DNA of 64,000 nt from Phytoseiulus persimilis (lineage: Eukaryota; Arthropoda; Arachnida; Mesostigmata; Phytoseiidae), in contig CM075103.1 of the NCBI GenBank assembly GCA_037576195.1, forward strand, positions 13,702,001 to 13,766,000, written 5' to 3'. The first letter of the stretch is position 1. The number at the start of each line of letters is the position of its first letter. A program made the translations under genes and the position numbers. A model generated the notes under the pieces. The model made no database searches. It was not told the DNA's origin and saw nothing but the letters and a program-made list of their open reading frames with translations. This document shows, piece by piece, positions 35,867 through 46,990 of the stretch.

Positions 35867-36322
35867 TCAGCAGCCCTTGAGGTCCTTCTCGCTGATGTCA
35901 ATATTGTATTTCGATTTCAGGTCAGCCAGAACTTCGGAAGTCGCGGCGTCTTTGGTCTCGAATTCGACGAAGTTGAACTCAGGATCCTTGCCCGTGGTGC
36001 AGAGGATGTAGACGATGTGGTCGCCTCTGTTGATGGGTAGGCTGATGGTATCCTTGATATCTCTGGGATTGTCGGCGAGCTCCAAGTGCTCGTTCTTATC
36101 CTTCACAATCCATGTTCCAAAGAATGCGGAGATGTACGTTATGGTGTCACCTTCCACTTCGGCTGTGAGTTTGTCGCAAGGACCCCCAGTTTCGCAGACG
36201 CACGATTCCCGGTTACCCAGATCGAAGACCGCCCTCGCATCAGCACCGAAGTCCTCAGGCTTGCACTTAGGGTGCGCGAGCACCAATGCTGCGAAAGAGG
36301 CGAAAGTGAATAGACGAAGCAT
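35867..36322 (-). CDS. Small secreted six-cysteine protein, copy 1
   Basis: Intronless, 151 residues, stop TGA. The signal peptide is MLRLFTFASFAALVLA, with cleavage predicted before HPKC. The mature part of about 135 residues has six cysteines (KC, SCVC, PC, LC and the terminal GC), so three disulfides are possible. It ends in a helix, ADLKSKYNIDISEKDLKGC. It is a close paralogue of the genes at 38165 and 42424 and lies head-to-head with the former. It differs from them by scattered substitutions (for example FFGTWIVKD for ALGTWVAKD), which suggests an expressed copy and not a dead one. The function is unknown. An abundant secreted, gland or cuticle protein would fit the TATA promoter and copy number, but that is inference. 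Confidence 0.82.
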   Translation of the reverse strand: MLRLFTFASFAALVLAHPKCKPEDFGADARAVFDLGNRESCVCETGGPCDKLTAEVEGDTITYISAFFGTWIVKDKNEHLELADNPRDIKDTISLPINRGDHIVYILCTTGKDPEFNFVEFETKDAATSEVLADLKSKYNIDISEKDLKGC

Positions 36323-36371
36323 GTTTCTCCAAGTTCAGGCTGTGCTTTCCGATCATACCTACAGGGCGCGC

Positions 36372-36380
36372 TATTTTATG
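36372..36380 (-). promoter_or_regulatory. TATA-like box of secreted gene copy 1
   Basis: On the minus strand the sequence CATAAAATA is followed by GCGCGCCCTGTAGGTATGA. The same arrangement (TATAAAA, GCGCGC, CTGTAGGTATGA) precedes copy 2. It lies about 50 bases before the start codon and implies a very short 5' leader. Confidence 0.65.
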
Positions 36381-37714
36381 CCCGGTCGAAATTTACGTCC
36401 TGTAAACGCAGGTTCCCATTAATCAGGTTTGCTGAGATTGTCGTAAACATGAGTGGTCTGATGTTCATCGAACTATTGAGCTGATTCGTCGTCGAACACA
36501 GACATGCGCACTGGAGACAGAGAGATTCGGGTTGATTGAGCATCCAGACACGATGACTCCGCGAGACTTGAGGGAGCCCGCACGTGGAGTGTTGTAAAAC
36601 CACGGTCATCTCCGAACAGAGTTCAATATGTGTGCCTAAGAGAACGTTGAGGACGTTTGGGGCGACATAGCTGAGCCCTGGCGTGATCAATATGATACTT
36701 TTGTCGAACGGAGAGGAAAGAAGCACTCCGATCTCTCTGATACTTTAACTGTACGTTGGGGAGCGCGATGGGGATTCCTAGGACTCCATGTTATCCTGAT
36801 AGTCTCGACGGATATGGTGTATTTCCCATGTGAATACTCAGATATGGCGATTTGCCGTAGTCTGTGGAAACGGGCTATGGGCAGCTAGGTCATAAGCTAG
36901 TTTTCTCGTCTCTGGGTGAGCTTCAAAACCCACTTCGATCGAACCTGCGACCATCAACTGGTGTAGGTCCCTTTGGAAGGAGCTGGATTACAGCCTTAGA
37001 CATGAATCTGCAAGGAGTAGCCTGACAGCTTCCACAGATATTTCCTAATAGTTGTATTTTGATTGTTGAACAGAGCTGAATCGTTCCTCAGTTGTCCCCG
37101 GAAACCCAACATGGAATGACAATCCGTTCGTGCTCGCAATGAGCGAGCTTGTCCGCAGATGAGAACCGGTACTGACTCCAGCATGGAAAGAAGTCAGAGT
37201 TTATCATAGATTGCGTTTCAGGGATAACATATCGCACATCCTACACAGCATTACCTGGTGGTCAAACGGTCTGATCACGGAGGTTAACTCGAGGGTCACT
37301 GTCCGAAATCTGGGGAAACTGGAATGCAAACCGCTCCTAGTCGATTCAAAGCACCGGAAGTCGGTGTTCCGAAGGGATTCTCAGGACGCGTTGGCTCTGA
37401 TTCATAGCACAGTCTGGGTTGTGTGTTCGTCTCGTTCGACTTTGAGAACGAACTTCGCAGATGCTTCGAGGTCAGCACCGAATTGATCAGCATTGGTGCC
37501 GAAAATGATCGACCGATGGCTAGGCCAAGGGCCGGTGAGGCTTGTACCGCAACCATGAACCCGCAAGGACGCATCAACGCTTCAGAGAGAACAAGCACGC
37601 AGTGTCAGTGAGCGTATCGATCCTTACCGCTCCACGTCCCTCTTTGTTGGTGTTCTCGTCATTGTTCTCTCGTAATCGTCCCGGGAGTTGGCCGCGTTGA
37701 GCCGATATTACCGA

Positions 37715-37773
37715 AAAAATGTTGGGAACCGCGGCACCTTGGGGTGTCACGACGCACAGTTCGACGACCTCTG
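37715..37773. mobile_element. hAT end remnant
   Basis: Reading the minus strand from 37773, CAGAGGTCGTCGAACTGTGC is followed by GTCGTGACACC and then by AAGGTGCCG. This closely follows the left end of the outer hAT element at 33354 (CAGAGGTCGTCAAACTGGGT, then GTCGCGACACACC and AGGGTGCCG). I found no matching second end or target duplication, so it appears truncated. Confidence 0.6.
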
Positions 37774-38122
37774 CTCTAGGCCTTTCTGAAAAATGTTTTA
37801 CTGACGACATCGCCCATTGTTCCTCCGAATCAATTGGTTCAACGTCCTCTTAGCCACGCACATTGAGCTCTGTCCGGAACTGCTCGTGGTTTTACAACTC
37901 TCCACGTGCGGGCTCCGTCAAGTCTTGCGGAGTCATAGTGTTCGGATGCTGAATCAAGCCGAGTCTGTCCGTCTCCAGTGCGCATGTCTGTGTTCGACGA
38001 CAAATCAGCCCAATAGCTCAGTGAACATCAGTCCACTCATGTATACGACAGTCTCGGCATTCCTAACTAATTGGAAACTCGGAGAAGGAACCTGCGTTCA
38101 CGGAACATAATTTCTGACTGGG

Positions 38123-38129
38123 TATAAAA
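38123..38129 (+). promoter_or_regulatory. TATA box of secreted gene copy 2
   Basis: TATAAAA followed by CAGCGCGCTCTGTAGGTATG. The first ATG in frame (38147) lies only about 24 bases after the box and so probably upstream of, or at, the transcription start. The ATG at 38165 is therefore the better start codon. The box and following motif are shared with copy 1. Confidence 0.72.
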
Positions 38130-38164
38130 CAGCGCGCTCTGTAGGTATGACAGCAAAGAGAAAC

Positions 38165-38620
38165 ATGCTTCGTCTATTCGCCTTCGCCTCTCTCGCAGCA
38201 TTGGTGCTTGCGCACCCTCAGTGCAAGCCTGAGGACTTTGGTGCTAATGTGAGGGCGGTTTTCGATCTGGGCAACCGGAAATCATGCGTCTGCGAAACCG
38301 GGGGCCCTTGCGACAAACTCACAGTTGAAGTGGAAGGTGACACCATAACGTACTCCTCCGCAGCCCTAGGGACGTGGGTTGCGAAGGATAAGAACGAGCA
38401 CTTGGAGCTCGCCGACAATCCCAGGGAGATCAAGGACACCATCGGCCTCACCATCGACAGAGGCGACCACATCGTCTACGTCCTCTGCACCACAGGCAAA
38501 GATCCTGAATCCGACTTCGTCGAATTCAAGACCAAAGACGCCGCTACTCCCGAAGTTCTGGCTGACCTGAAGTCGAAATACAATATTGACCTCAGCGAAA
38601 AGGACCTCGAGGGCTGCTGA
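38165..38620 (+). CDS. Small secreted six-cysteine protein, copy 2
   Basis: Intronless, 151 residues, stop TGA at 38618-38620. The signal peptide is MLRLFAFASLAALVLA and the mature protein begins HPQC. The six cysteines are in the family spacing. The core (KNEHLELADNPREIKDTIGL, then GDHIVYVLCTTGKDPESDFV) is nearly the same as in the copy at 41969-42424. It is divergently transcribed from copy 1, with about 1.8 kb between the start codons. No AATAAA is obvious within 150 bases downstream. Confidence 0.85.
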   Translation: MLRLFAFASLAALVLAHPQCKPEDFGANVRAVFDLGNRKSCVCETGGPCDKLTVEVEGDTITYSSAALGTWVAKDKNEHLELADNPREIKDTIGLTIDRGDHIVYVLCTTGKDPESDFVEFKTKDAATPEVLADLKSKYNIDLSEKDLEGC

Positions 38621-39499
38621 GCACAAAGCTTCCGAATTCTGTAATCCTGTGAAATGAAATGAACGAAATGCATTCTGAGAGCGGTTTCTTCCTTCTCGAG
38701 TAGTCCTCTGTAGAGAAAATTCCTAAGGTCGTAGGGTTTTCCCGATCGATTATGTGGCATGAAACAGTTCAGCGCGGGCGGTCTGGCGCAGATATTATTG
38801 GTGTCTATACGGAGTCGTCACTCAGTGGCGTGACTGAGCAGAATCAATCGACTCTCCACTTTTCCGACCCTCAATTTCAACAGGCTCGTGGATCGTCAAC
38901 TCTCAACAGATTTGCGACACACAAAATGAGTCCGATCTGTCTTCCCCTCTGATATGTACCCATCAGAGCGTGGACCCACCGAGAACTCGAAGTAAGCTCA
39001 CATTTTGTTCCTCCTCGCGAAGCCGCCCATGGCTCACGAAGGAGGCCGATCCCCAGGGTTCTCACGGCAGATAGAAAGCTCATTCTCGGGCGAAGTATCC
39101 GAAAACAATTAGGACTCTCATTCAACTCATCGACCCTGTGACGATCGAACATGCTTGGATAGGGTACGATACGGTGAAGGTATGACCAGCGGATCATCGA
39201 TGGAGTGTAAATTTTTTTGGAGTTCTCCGATTCAGAGCTGGATCCGCGTTTCATTGATCTGGTGATGGTTCTCAACGAACAGGATCTTGGTGCGTAGTCG
39301 GGGTTGGGCGGGTCGATTATCAATGGGGCCTGGAAGTCAAGGCATTATTCCAAAATAAACTTCGCTTCATGTATATAAGAGTGCATTCACATAGATCATA
39401 GGCGCCAGGATTACTGCTCCATGAACGCACGTTGAGAGCGACGAGGTATTCTGAGCTGAATCCACAGGCGACATTAGACAATATTTAGATCTGTTCGTT

Positions 39500-40605
39500 C
39501 TCTAGACTCGTGGGCTCAGATCGAACCTTCATCAGCTCGATGAATGATGTCTTCTCGACTGAAGAGTTGGGGCAATTTGAGGATCAGACAAACAACAGTC
39601 CTGTGTGGATAGATGGTCTTAGGATACAAGGATTACCAATGCCTAGGGTGGAATCATACAAATATCTAGGGATCGAACTGAACGCGAAAGCACTTTGGAG
39701 CTTCGACCGATTCGAAGTCTCCAAAATACTCTGGAGAGCTACAGCAGTCCCGCAGCTCACACACTGCTACGCAGTGATTGCCATGCCAAAAAGACCGAGA
39801 AACCACATAGAAGTCAGGCAGAGAGACGCGGGGAGACGGGCTCTTGGCATAACGCACTCCACTATAGCGAAGGAGTTCATCGAGGGAGAACTTGGATGGA
39901 GCTCCTTCGATGCCAAAGAAACCATAAGCAAAGTGATGTTCTTCGAGAGGATAAAACAAAGAGATCCACATAGATGGCCAAAACTTGTCCTAGAGACTAC
40001 CGAACTCGGCAAAACCAAAATCAAAGCATCCGAGAGACTCAAAAACCTGAGCATGCAATTTGAAGTTGGGGGCATCCGACTGGCCAAAATCAGATTCGAC
40101 AAGCCGATGTGGAAGACGTTCCGCAAAGAACTCAAACTGAGGGTGCGGAATAAATTGGACGCCACCCGGAGAGACAGGATGGAGTCCAAATCCACACTTA
40201 GTACATACCGACGACACAAAGAGACAAGAGGAATCAACTCCGGACTGTACGATAACTCCCACGGAAGTCAACTCTTAGCGTTAACCAGCGCAGGAATGCT
40301 AAACACCAAGACCCGGCAACATGACCGCGATTCCTCCATCGACATCAACTGTTCCAGATGTGGAGCACCCGAAACAGACAGACACGTAGTCTTGGGGTGC
40401 GAGGAAAGAACATTCCCCCTAGAGGAGTTTCCCTTCCGAATCGGACTCTCATCCAATAGCAAACATAAAGTTCTGCGAAAGACGAAGGTGACCCTAACTA
40501 ACGGGGAGCGACAAGATCTGTGAACGCAATACGACTCACCCCTGGAATGAAAGGGACCATATGTGCATATGGAAGATCAAAATAAATCCAATCCAATCCA
40601 AGTGG
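39500..40605 (+). mobile_element. 5'-truncated non-LTR retrotransposon (LINE)
   Basis: It contains only the C-terminal part of an ORF2-type protein, then a short 3' UTR and a tail of AATCC repeats (about 40585-40605). Loss of the 5' part with a retained 3' tail is the usual result of incomplete target-primed reverse transcription. I could not fix the left end or a target-site duplication. The endonuclease and the catalytic core of the reverse transcriptase are absent, so the copy is inactive. Confidence 0.82.
39510..40523 (+). pseudogene. C-terminal fragment of LINE reverse transcriptase ORF
   Basis: Open frame of 337 codons with no interrupting stop. The motif YKYLGIELN (about residues 49-57) is the post-catalytic motif of non-LTR reverse transcriptases. 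The distal part has a Cys/His cluster, CSRCGAPETDRHVVLGC, typical of the C-terminal zinc knuckle of these ORF2 proteins. The YxDD catalytic box would lie upstream and is missing. The intact frame suggests recent insertion. The apparent start codon is only the first ATG in the fragment, not a true start. Confidence 0.78.
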
Positions 40606-41968
40606 AGACTGCAAAGTGACTAAAACCCAACTTTCGAGGCTCTACTGTTCTCCATGCTGGCTCGTTCTCCCCGGTTCGCTCTCCTTCAAGCAGAACTCAA
40701 TGACCACCCTCCGGCTCGGTAAGCGAGCAACACGACCGCCGCGATTTGGTGAAGGGCTGCAGTTGCATGAACAGGAAATTCACGACAGAAGTTTGAATAC
40801 CGGCAAAAGAGAGGCTCCAGGGAGTTTTGACGGATCCTGTCAAAGAAGCTGAATCACTGCAACCGAAACCGCTGGGTTTTCCCAGGCACAATACTATGGG
40901 TCAAGGATATGATGCCGATGATCATCAACATCATCATCGCGAGTTTTTCATGACGGAATCAAGGTTTTCAAACCTGTGAATATTTTCCTGATAACACAGA
41001 ATCTTTGCGGAACGATTTCGTCCATCGAAGTGGGATTCGATCCACAATCCCCTCACTTTTCCGTCGCTGCAGCAGACGAAATCACCCCTTGCAAGGCGAA
41101 CAAGGATGAAACGTGTTGAAGTGACATTTCCGAGATGCTTTTGAGCGTACTGAGAGAAAGCCCAGCTGATCCCATCCATGGGACCGTTCAATTAGTGGAA
41201 ATAAATAACCCGAAAATCTTCCTGGGCCGATATCTCCGCTTTGCCGCGGCCGGAATGCTCGATTTCTATTATCATGATTATGGAGAGAAAATAGGAGGTC
41301 ATAATCTTGGTTTCGCCGAAATCGAAAGAACGCGATTCTCCAATCATCGATGATTTCAGTAAAATCACCCGTGTGAGCACTTCGCTTCTTGAATCATGTC
41401 GCGTGCAGGATTGCATCGGAGAGACGGCTGTATCCCGCGCATTCTGCATTTTCCATTACCTCCGTGCGTCCCACAGGAACGGAGCTGAAAGCGATTGAAA
41501 TTAGGGGCCCAGAACTTTTGCATCCAAAAAATACAAATGGATCTCTCCGTTCCTCTTCAGATCCTGGTGGAAAATGTAGTTTCGACCAACACAAGATGGC
41601 AATCTCTTTCTGGTGTACAACTATTCACGAGTTCATCCTGTCAACGGCGCCAATATGACTCGTTGTTCTTACTACAGGTGCCGCTGCTCAAGTAGCGGCT
41701 GTGCCCCGGCGAGGCGAACATCTTGTACCATACAGTTCTGCTCAGTCACGCCACTGGGTATCGACGACGGTATGTATCGCGCCTGCTTGCGGGGCTTTAT
41801 CTTATGGAGACCCGCGCTGAATTGTCCCATGCCAAATAATAGAACGGGAAAACCCCACAATCTCCGGAATCTTCTCTATAAAGGACTTCTCGAGAAGGAA
41901 AAGACCGCTCTCAGGATGCATTTCGTTCATTTCATTTCACGGGATCACAGAACTCGGAAGCTTTTTGC

Positions 41969-42424
41969 TCAGCAGCCAGCGAGGTCCTTTTCGCTGAGAT
42001 CAATCTTATATTTCGCTTTTAGGTCAGCCAGAACTTCGGGAGTAGCGGCGTCTTTGGTCTGGAACTCTACGAAGTCGGATTCAGGATCTTTGCCCGTGGT
42101 GCAGAGGACGTAGACGATGTGGCTGCCTCTGTTGATCGTGAGGCCGATGGTGTCCTTGATCTCTCTGGGATTGTCGGTGAGCTCGAAGTGCTCGTTCTTA
42201 GGCTTCACAACCCATTTTCCTAGGGCTTCGGAGAAGTAGGTCAAGGTGTCACCATCAACTTCAACTGTGAGTTTGTCGCAAGGACCCCCGGTTTCGCAGA
42301 CGCACGATTTGCGATTGCCCAGGGCAAAAACCGACTTCGTATCAGCACCGAAGTCCTCAGGGTTGCACTTGGGGTGCGCAACCACCAATGCTGCGAGAGA
42401 GGCACCTATAAGGAGACGAAGCAT
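41969..42424 (-). CDS. Small secreted six-cysteine protein, copy 3
   Basis: Intronless, 151 residues, stop TGA. The signal peptide is MLRLLIGASLAALVVA, followed by HPKCNPEDFGAD. It shares all six cysteines, LGKWV and the terminal helix ADLKAKYKIDLSEKDLAGC. Several lysine and phenylalanine changes (VKPKNEHFELTDNP) distinguish it from copy 2. The surrounding 1 kb is a third copy of the duplicated unit, with a substitution-rich promoter that still has a TATA box. Confidence 0.84.
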   Translation of the reverse strand: MLRLLIGASLAALVVAHPKCNPEDFGADTKSVFALGNRKSCVCETGGPCDKLTVEVDGDTLTYFSEALGKWVVKPKNEHFELTDNPREIKDTIGLTINRGSHIVYVLCTTGKDPESDFVEFQTKDAATPEVLADLKAKYKIDLSEKDLAGC

Positions 42425-42473
42425 GTTTCTTCAAGTCGAAACTTATTTTGTTCTGAGCCACGAGGCGTTCTGC

Positions 42474-42480
42474 TTTTATA
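42474..42480 (-). promoter_or_regulatory. TATA box of secreted gene copy 3
   Basis: On the minus strand TATAAAAGCAGAACGCC lies about 50 bases before the start codon. The box is at the same place as in copies 1 and 2, but the following GCGCGC and CTGTAGGTATGA elements are not preserved, so this copy may be regulated differently. Confidence 0.68.
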
Positions 42481-44065
42481 CGGGGCCGTGGATCACTCTC
42501 CGGAACCGCAAACTCCCGCTCGGAGTTTCGCATTGAGTAACTAGTCCGAGACTGTAAAACGTGAGTGGTCTGATGTTTGTGGATTTACTAAGCCAATCTT
42601 TCGAATGATCTGCGCTAGACACTGACGGATCAGATTCATTGAGCGTCTAGATCCGGTGCCTTCCGCGAACTTCAGAGAGCCAGCGCGTGTAGTGTCGTAC
42701 TACCGCACTCAGCACGTTGGCACATTTTTGGCACGAAGTCGGATACGAATCGAGGAACCTGAGGTGGAGGGCGAGAAAACAATGAGCGTTTCGAGGATTT
42801 CGTACGGCGAAACTTCGAAAGATTCCTGAAATTTGCCTGCCTGATCCGGAACCATCGTGAAGGACGGGGAATCGCCATCTTCGGATATGGATCCGTAGAT
42901 AGGTTGCAGCCCGGCGGCTTCTCAGCCTTCCTTTGGGACTCGCGTTGCCAAGGCCAACCCGAAATTATAACCGGAGCTTCGACCTTTGAGAGCTCGCGCC
43001 GGATGGTTCCCCGACCGAGTTGCGGAAAAAATGCATCATAGGTCTTGTAGAGCCACATCTGGAGAACACATACAATGTGGCGGTGGACAGACGATGCTAA
43101 CATGATCATGTTCTTCTCAAGTTTGATGACGTCGATCCACCACGTCTGTGTCGTGCCGGTTCCAAACGAGAAGGGATCGACTCCTCGCTGTTGGCGTGGC
43201 TTGAGCAGTGATATGTGTTACGATATGGAATCAATAACTGGCTCGACGGACTGTCCTGACGGTCCGAACACACTCGATGTCCCCGATAGTGCAATGCATC
43301 ATGAGCGCAGATCGTCGATTGTGCCAATTCCCAGAGGCACGCGGTACCATATTCCATGACACTGTAGGAATGTCGTTCAGAATTAGAACCTGGCACAGAT
43401 AATTTTGGGAAGAGGATTTTGGAATTTAAAGAGGATTCAATTTATATCAGAATTAAATCTGAACCATCTTAAGACCCAAGCCCACCGCCCGCAATGGGAT
43501 TTGCGAGGCGATAGGGAGTGTTACTGAAGCAATACCGAAAGCTGATTCCGGGACACTTCTGAGGGCTGGCTGAGAGGTTCAGCCGGAAAACAAAGAAGAT
43601 AATTTTGGGAACACCGTTCGACAAATACGTCCTGATCCTATTGACGGGAAAACCGCGACGATGACCTGAGCGGAACGCTCCGAAAAATAGGTATGTGGGT
43701 TCTTGTGTTCAGTAACATGAGTCCTCTACCCTTTCAGCCTCACTCTGCTCGTTTGCCGCAGCCCGACCGATCGATCGATCGATCGCTCGTGGTAGATGCT
43801 GCTCCCGTCGTCGAGAATGACCATCATCATAGAGAGGTAAATTCGCGAGGGTGCGGACCATCACGCCATATTCAGCGCCTCCTCCCCGCTCGTCCCCGGT
43901 CTTCGATATTGGGTTTCTCGGGGCGCTGATACCTTGCCTCCCCGTTTCATTACTGGCTGCGGAATAATGTGCCAGCGTGCTCACTGCGGTATCACCACAC
44001 CACATGCGCCGGCTCTCACAACTTGTGCGAAGGCATCGGATCTAGACGCTCAATAGAACCGGGGG

Positions 44066-44298
44066 TTGTGAAGGCTAAGCACGATCACATCGAACTCGCG
44101 GACAATCCAAGAGATATGAAGGACATCATCGGCGCCAGCATCGGCAGAGGCGACCACATCGTATACTTCATCTACACCACGGGCGAAGATCCTGAATCCG
44201 ACTTCGTCGAATTCGCAACCAAAGACGCCGCAACTCCCGAAGTTCTGGCTGACCTGAGGTCAAAAAACAAGTTTGACCTCAGCGAGAAGGACTGCTGA
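44066..44298 (+). pseudogene. 5'-truncated copy of the six-cysteine secreted gene
   Basis: Homology begins abruptly at VVKAKHDHIELADNPRDMKD and runs to the stop codon. The signal peptide and the first four cysteines are absent, and the end is shortened from SEKDLEGC to SEKDC. LC of the core is replaced by IY (YFIYTTGEDPESDF). It lies in the same orientation as copy 2 and about 1.6 kb beyond the promoter side of copy 3, so it is probably the broken partner of another inverted pair. Confidence 0.75.
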
Positions 44299-45053
44299 GC
44301 ACGGAGATTCCGAATCCTGTCCGGCTTGCCAAAAAGTTCCCCAGTCGATTTTCTGCATTATCTTTTCTTGAAGATTCCTCCTGAGTTTTTCCTTTCGATC
44401 AGGAATGTTTTGATAAGCCATCGATGTCTGCAGGCGTTCTCTTTTAAACAGAGAGAATTAAGGCCAACTCCGGGCAGACGACCATTGATAGCAGCAACGG
44501 TCCAAGCGAGCTGTAAAGTAGTTGAGCGTCCTCAGCGGGAAGCATCCGGGAGTGTTCTTAGTGAGAATTCAGGTTGATTCGCTGAGCATGTAATCATCCT
44601 AATCAAGACCCGAGGAGACAGCCGCTCCTAAATCTTGGTCGTTATTTGCGAGCCGAAATGAGGCCAGCTATATTGCGGAAGACGGGAGCATAGTGAAGCC
44701 AGATCTTTCATGGGAAACGGGCCTGCTTTTGGTGCAACTGTGAATGACGCCGTCGATCGGTGTTTGGAGCAGGGCATCCTGTACCCTAATGCGTCGCTCA
44801 AATCCAGAGCAGCGCAAACTCATTTCAGAAGTCATTCATCGTCTGCATGAACCGGATCAGAAACCCATCCTGATTCTCCTCACCGGCCCAGCAGGAAGTG
44901 AAAAAAAAATCACTCTGGAAGCTTCAATGGAAACTTAAAATCGGTATACTCAACAGCATAATCCCATGAGCAATACAGACAACGCAGAAGTCGGAAGATG
45001 CGGTGTGACTATTCATGCCGCGTCTCGTCTGATATATATCAAAACAGGCGAAC

Positions 45054-45998
45054 TCATAATCCAGTGATGCCAGTGCGATTGACCAAACGGAGAGTCAGCT
45101 ACTCTAGTCATGTTGGAGGAAGAATCCGAAAGGCAAAAATCGCCTTCGCTTCGATCCCCAGGCCATGGGAACTCTCGCTTCCAACCGCCTTCGCTCTCTT
45201 CGACATGAAACTGGCACCTATCGCATCGTACGGCCTCCAACTGGTCTGGAACCGTCTCTCGGGATCACAGCTCGAACAGACCAACAAACTAAAAGCCAAC
45301 TACCCTAAAGTCTGGTAGATAAGGGACTACTTTTTTGACTGAAAACATCACGGGAACTTCTGCTTGTGTGTACGCATGTGAATCCCGATGATTTTGCACG
45401 ATGTAGCAACGTTCCGTCAATCACGGATGAGTGCCAGATCTTGAAAATTCCATCGATGACTGTGAATTCTGGGTGAATTTATGGTTGAAAAAGTAGTCCC
45501 TTATCTCCCAGACTTTAGGGTACTCGAAACGCGCACTCGGAGTTCACCGATCAACGAAAAACCGCCTCGTATACTGGTTAACAGGCTCTCCATCGTTCAC
45601 AGAGCAGCTTCAGAAGACCTTCAACCTCACGAGGACTGAGGCCTTTGAGAATCATATCGAGCACTGTGTCACAAAAATTACCGACATCAACGAGGAATTT
45701 CTACGCACACCGGCGATGACAACTGATTGGTGGAAGGCACAAAACTGTAAGCTGAGACACCGGATTACACGGGGAGCCGTTCACGGCTTCCACCATTTGA
45801 TCTGTACCCGAAATTCTAGTCTCCATCAAGTTGACGAAAATTGTGTATGTGAGTTGTGTGATGGTCAATGTGATCAATATCATATTTACAACTGCCCTCA
45901 AGCCAGCAGGGTGAAATATGATTGACTGTATATTTTTAACGAAAGAGACACCAATTACAATTGGTAATGAATGGTTTTCAATCATAATCCAATGATGC
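45054..45998 (+). mobile_element. LINE fragment inserted in the Helitron helicase
   Basis: Flanked by a 17-bp direct repeat, TCATAATCCARTGATGC (45054-45070 and 45982-45998, one mismatch), as expected for target-primed insertion. Inside is the C-terminal part of an ORF2-type protein (WNRLSGSQLEQTNKLKA, RLVYWLTGSPSF, TDWWKAQNCKLRHRITRGAV) ending in a Cys/His knuckle, CELCDGQCDQYHIYNC, and a stop. The helicase sequence resumes right after the second repeat (QAHRQLIGNVKC). It is 5' truncated and is itself interrupted by a MITE. Confidence 0.8.
45303..45520. mobile_element. TA-flanked MITE inside the LINE
   Basis: 218 bp with terminal inverted repeats CCCTAAAGTCTGG(T/G)AGATAA, continuing GGGACTACTTTTT. 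It is flanked by TA on both sides (45301-45302 and 45521-45522), the duplication typical of Tc1/mariner elements. The LINE protein frame reads continuously if the element and one TA are ignored (ends in KLKAN, resumes SKRALGVHRSTKNRL). This confirms the insertion point and the order of events. It has no coding capacity. Confidence 0.88.
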
Positions 45999-46990
45999 AC
46001 TGCAGGCTCACCGTCAATTGATAGGAAACGTCAAATGCGTCATTATAGACGAATTCAGAGAGTGCAACTCACATCATCTCCATACCGTAAACTCAAGATT
46101 GCGAGGAATGACGGAGGGAGATCATAGTACCTTTGGCGGCTTTGATTTGGTTCACATTTTCTCGCGGAGCTCAAACAAATTTCGTCGGTCAGGAAGAAGT
46201 AATGCATCGAAACGACGTGAATATTTCTGCAGCCAGATACGCAAGAGGAAAACGAGATTCATTATCGATTCCGAACCCTCGACAAGGTGTAGAAGAAAAT
46301 TAGTGATGGAGTTATCCGATTTTACTTCAATGATAAGGATGTCAGATGCTATAATGAGAGCGCCATCACTATGGCGCTAAATATCGTTACACTCGCTGCA
46401 TCGGATTCCTGTGCTGTTCACGCCAAAGAGAATGACAGACGAGGAGCAATAGGAATCAGAGCCTGCGCTCCGTCAGTATACGAACGAGGGACTTTCAAAG
46501 GGACTTCCGAATTGTTCGTAGCAACCACGGGAATCATGAAAGCGAACTCATTCGTGCCGCTCTATCAAGAGTCACTAGTCTGTTGGCTTCTTCCCAACGA
46601 ATGCAACCGATGACTTGCAGTTTTATCATGGTAGCTGCTCGACTGCTCCCGTGATTCGGCAAGTAAAGGACGAGCACAGACGACTGGAGACTGATTTTCT
46701 GCCAACTATCGCAGCGGAAATGAGAGAATTCGTACAAAGCGACAGAAAATCCAGCGTGGCAATCATCTACATGAAGATGCAGAGGCTACAGGCTCTCAAG
46801 GACGAAGTGTCAACAGAAACCCTTCCACCCGAAGCAGATATCTTAGTCTCGCCAGGAACATGGTTGGATCCTTCCTCGACGTTCCCCGCTCTAAAAGGCT
46901 TCAGCCATGTATAAGATCAACGGTCGGGTGGCGTTGCTGTGTACAGGCGTACAAGTTGCACCTATTTGTACCATCAAAGAGACGGACGGC

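Larger units (their letters stand above)
35680..36660 (-). repeat. Duplication unit, copy 1 (gene plus promoter plus flanks)
   Basis: A segment of about 1 kb that matches, in reverse orientation, 37.82-38.81 kb. Similarity covers the coding region, the TATA promoter, about 300 bases of upstream DNA (including a shared stretch around GAACTCTG...CGGAGATGACCGTGG) and the 3' flank (GCGCTGAATTGCCCATGCC). A third copy lies at about 41.75-42.69 kb in the same orientation as this one. Confidence 0.75.
37820..38810 (+). repeat. Duplication unit, copy 2 (inverted relative to copy 1)
   Basis: Reverse-complement counterpart of 35.68-36.66 kb with about 1.2 kb of non-shared DNA between the two. It carries the plus-strand secreted-protein gene in the middle. 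The shared upstream part includes the same short open frame on both copies (STCGLxQVxRSH, CLCSTTNQxNSS). This is evidence of DNA-level duplication, because the frame has no start, signal or domain that suggests a product. Confidence 0.75.
44744..46990 (+). pseudogene. Decayed PIF1-type helicase of a Helitron
   Basis: Segments in several frames follow the order of a PIF1-like helicase: P-loop LILLTGPAGSEKK (the expected GKT is lost), Walker B VKCVIIDEF with the following HLHTVNSRLRGM, a DGVIRFYFNDKDVRCYNESA segment, and a C-terminal part (RQVKDEHRRLETDFLPTIAA) of the kind found at the end of arthropod Helitron helicases. The frame is broken by stops, frameshifts and an inserted LINE (45071-45998). 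No Rep nuclease domain was found upstream. With the RPA-like segments near 48.3-49.4 kb it suggests a rolling-circle Helitron. I could not locate its 5' TC or 3' CTRR ends. Confidence 0.72.

Noticed and set aside
39510-40523. Interpretation of the 337-codon frame as a host gene
   Set aside because: The YKYLGIELN motif, the C-terminal zinc knuckle and the AATCC tail show that it is a truncated retrotransposon ORF.
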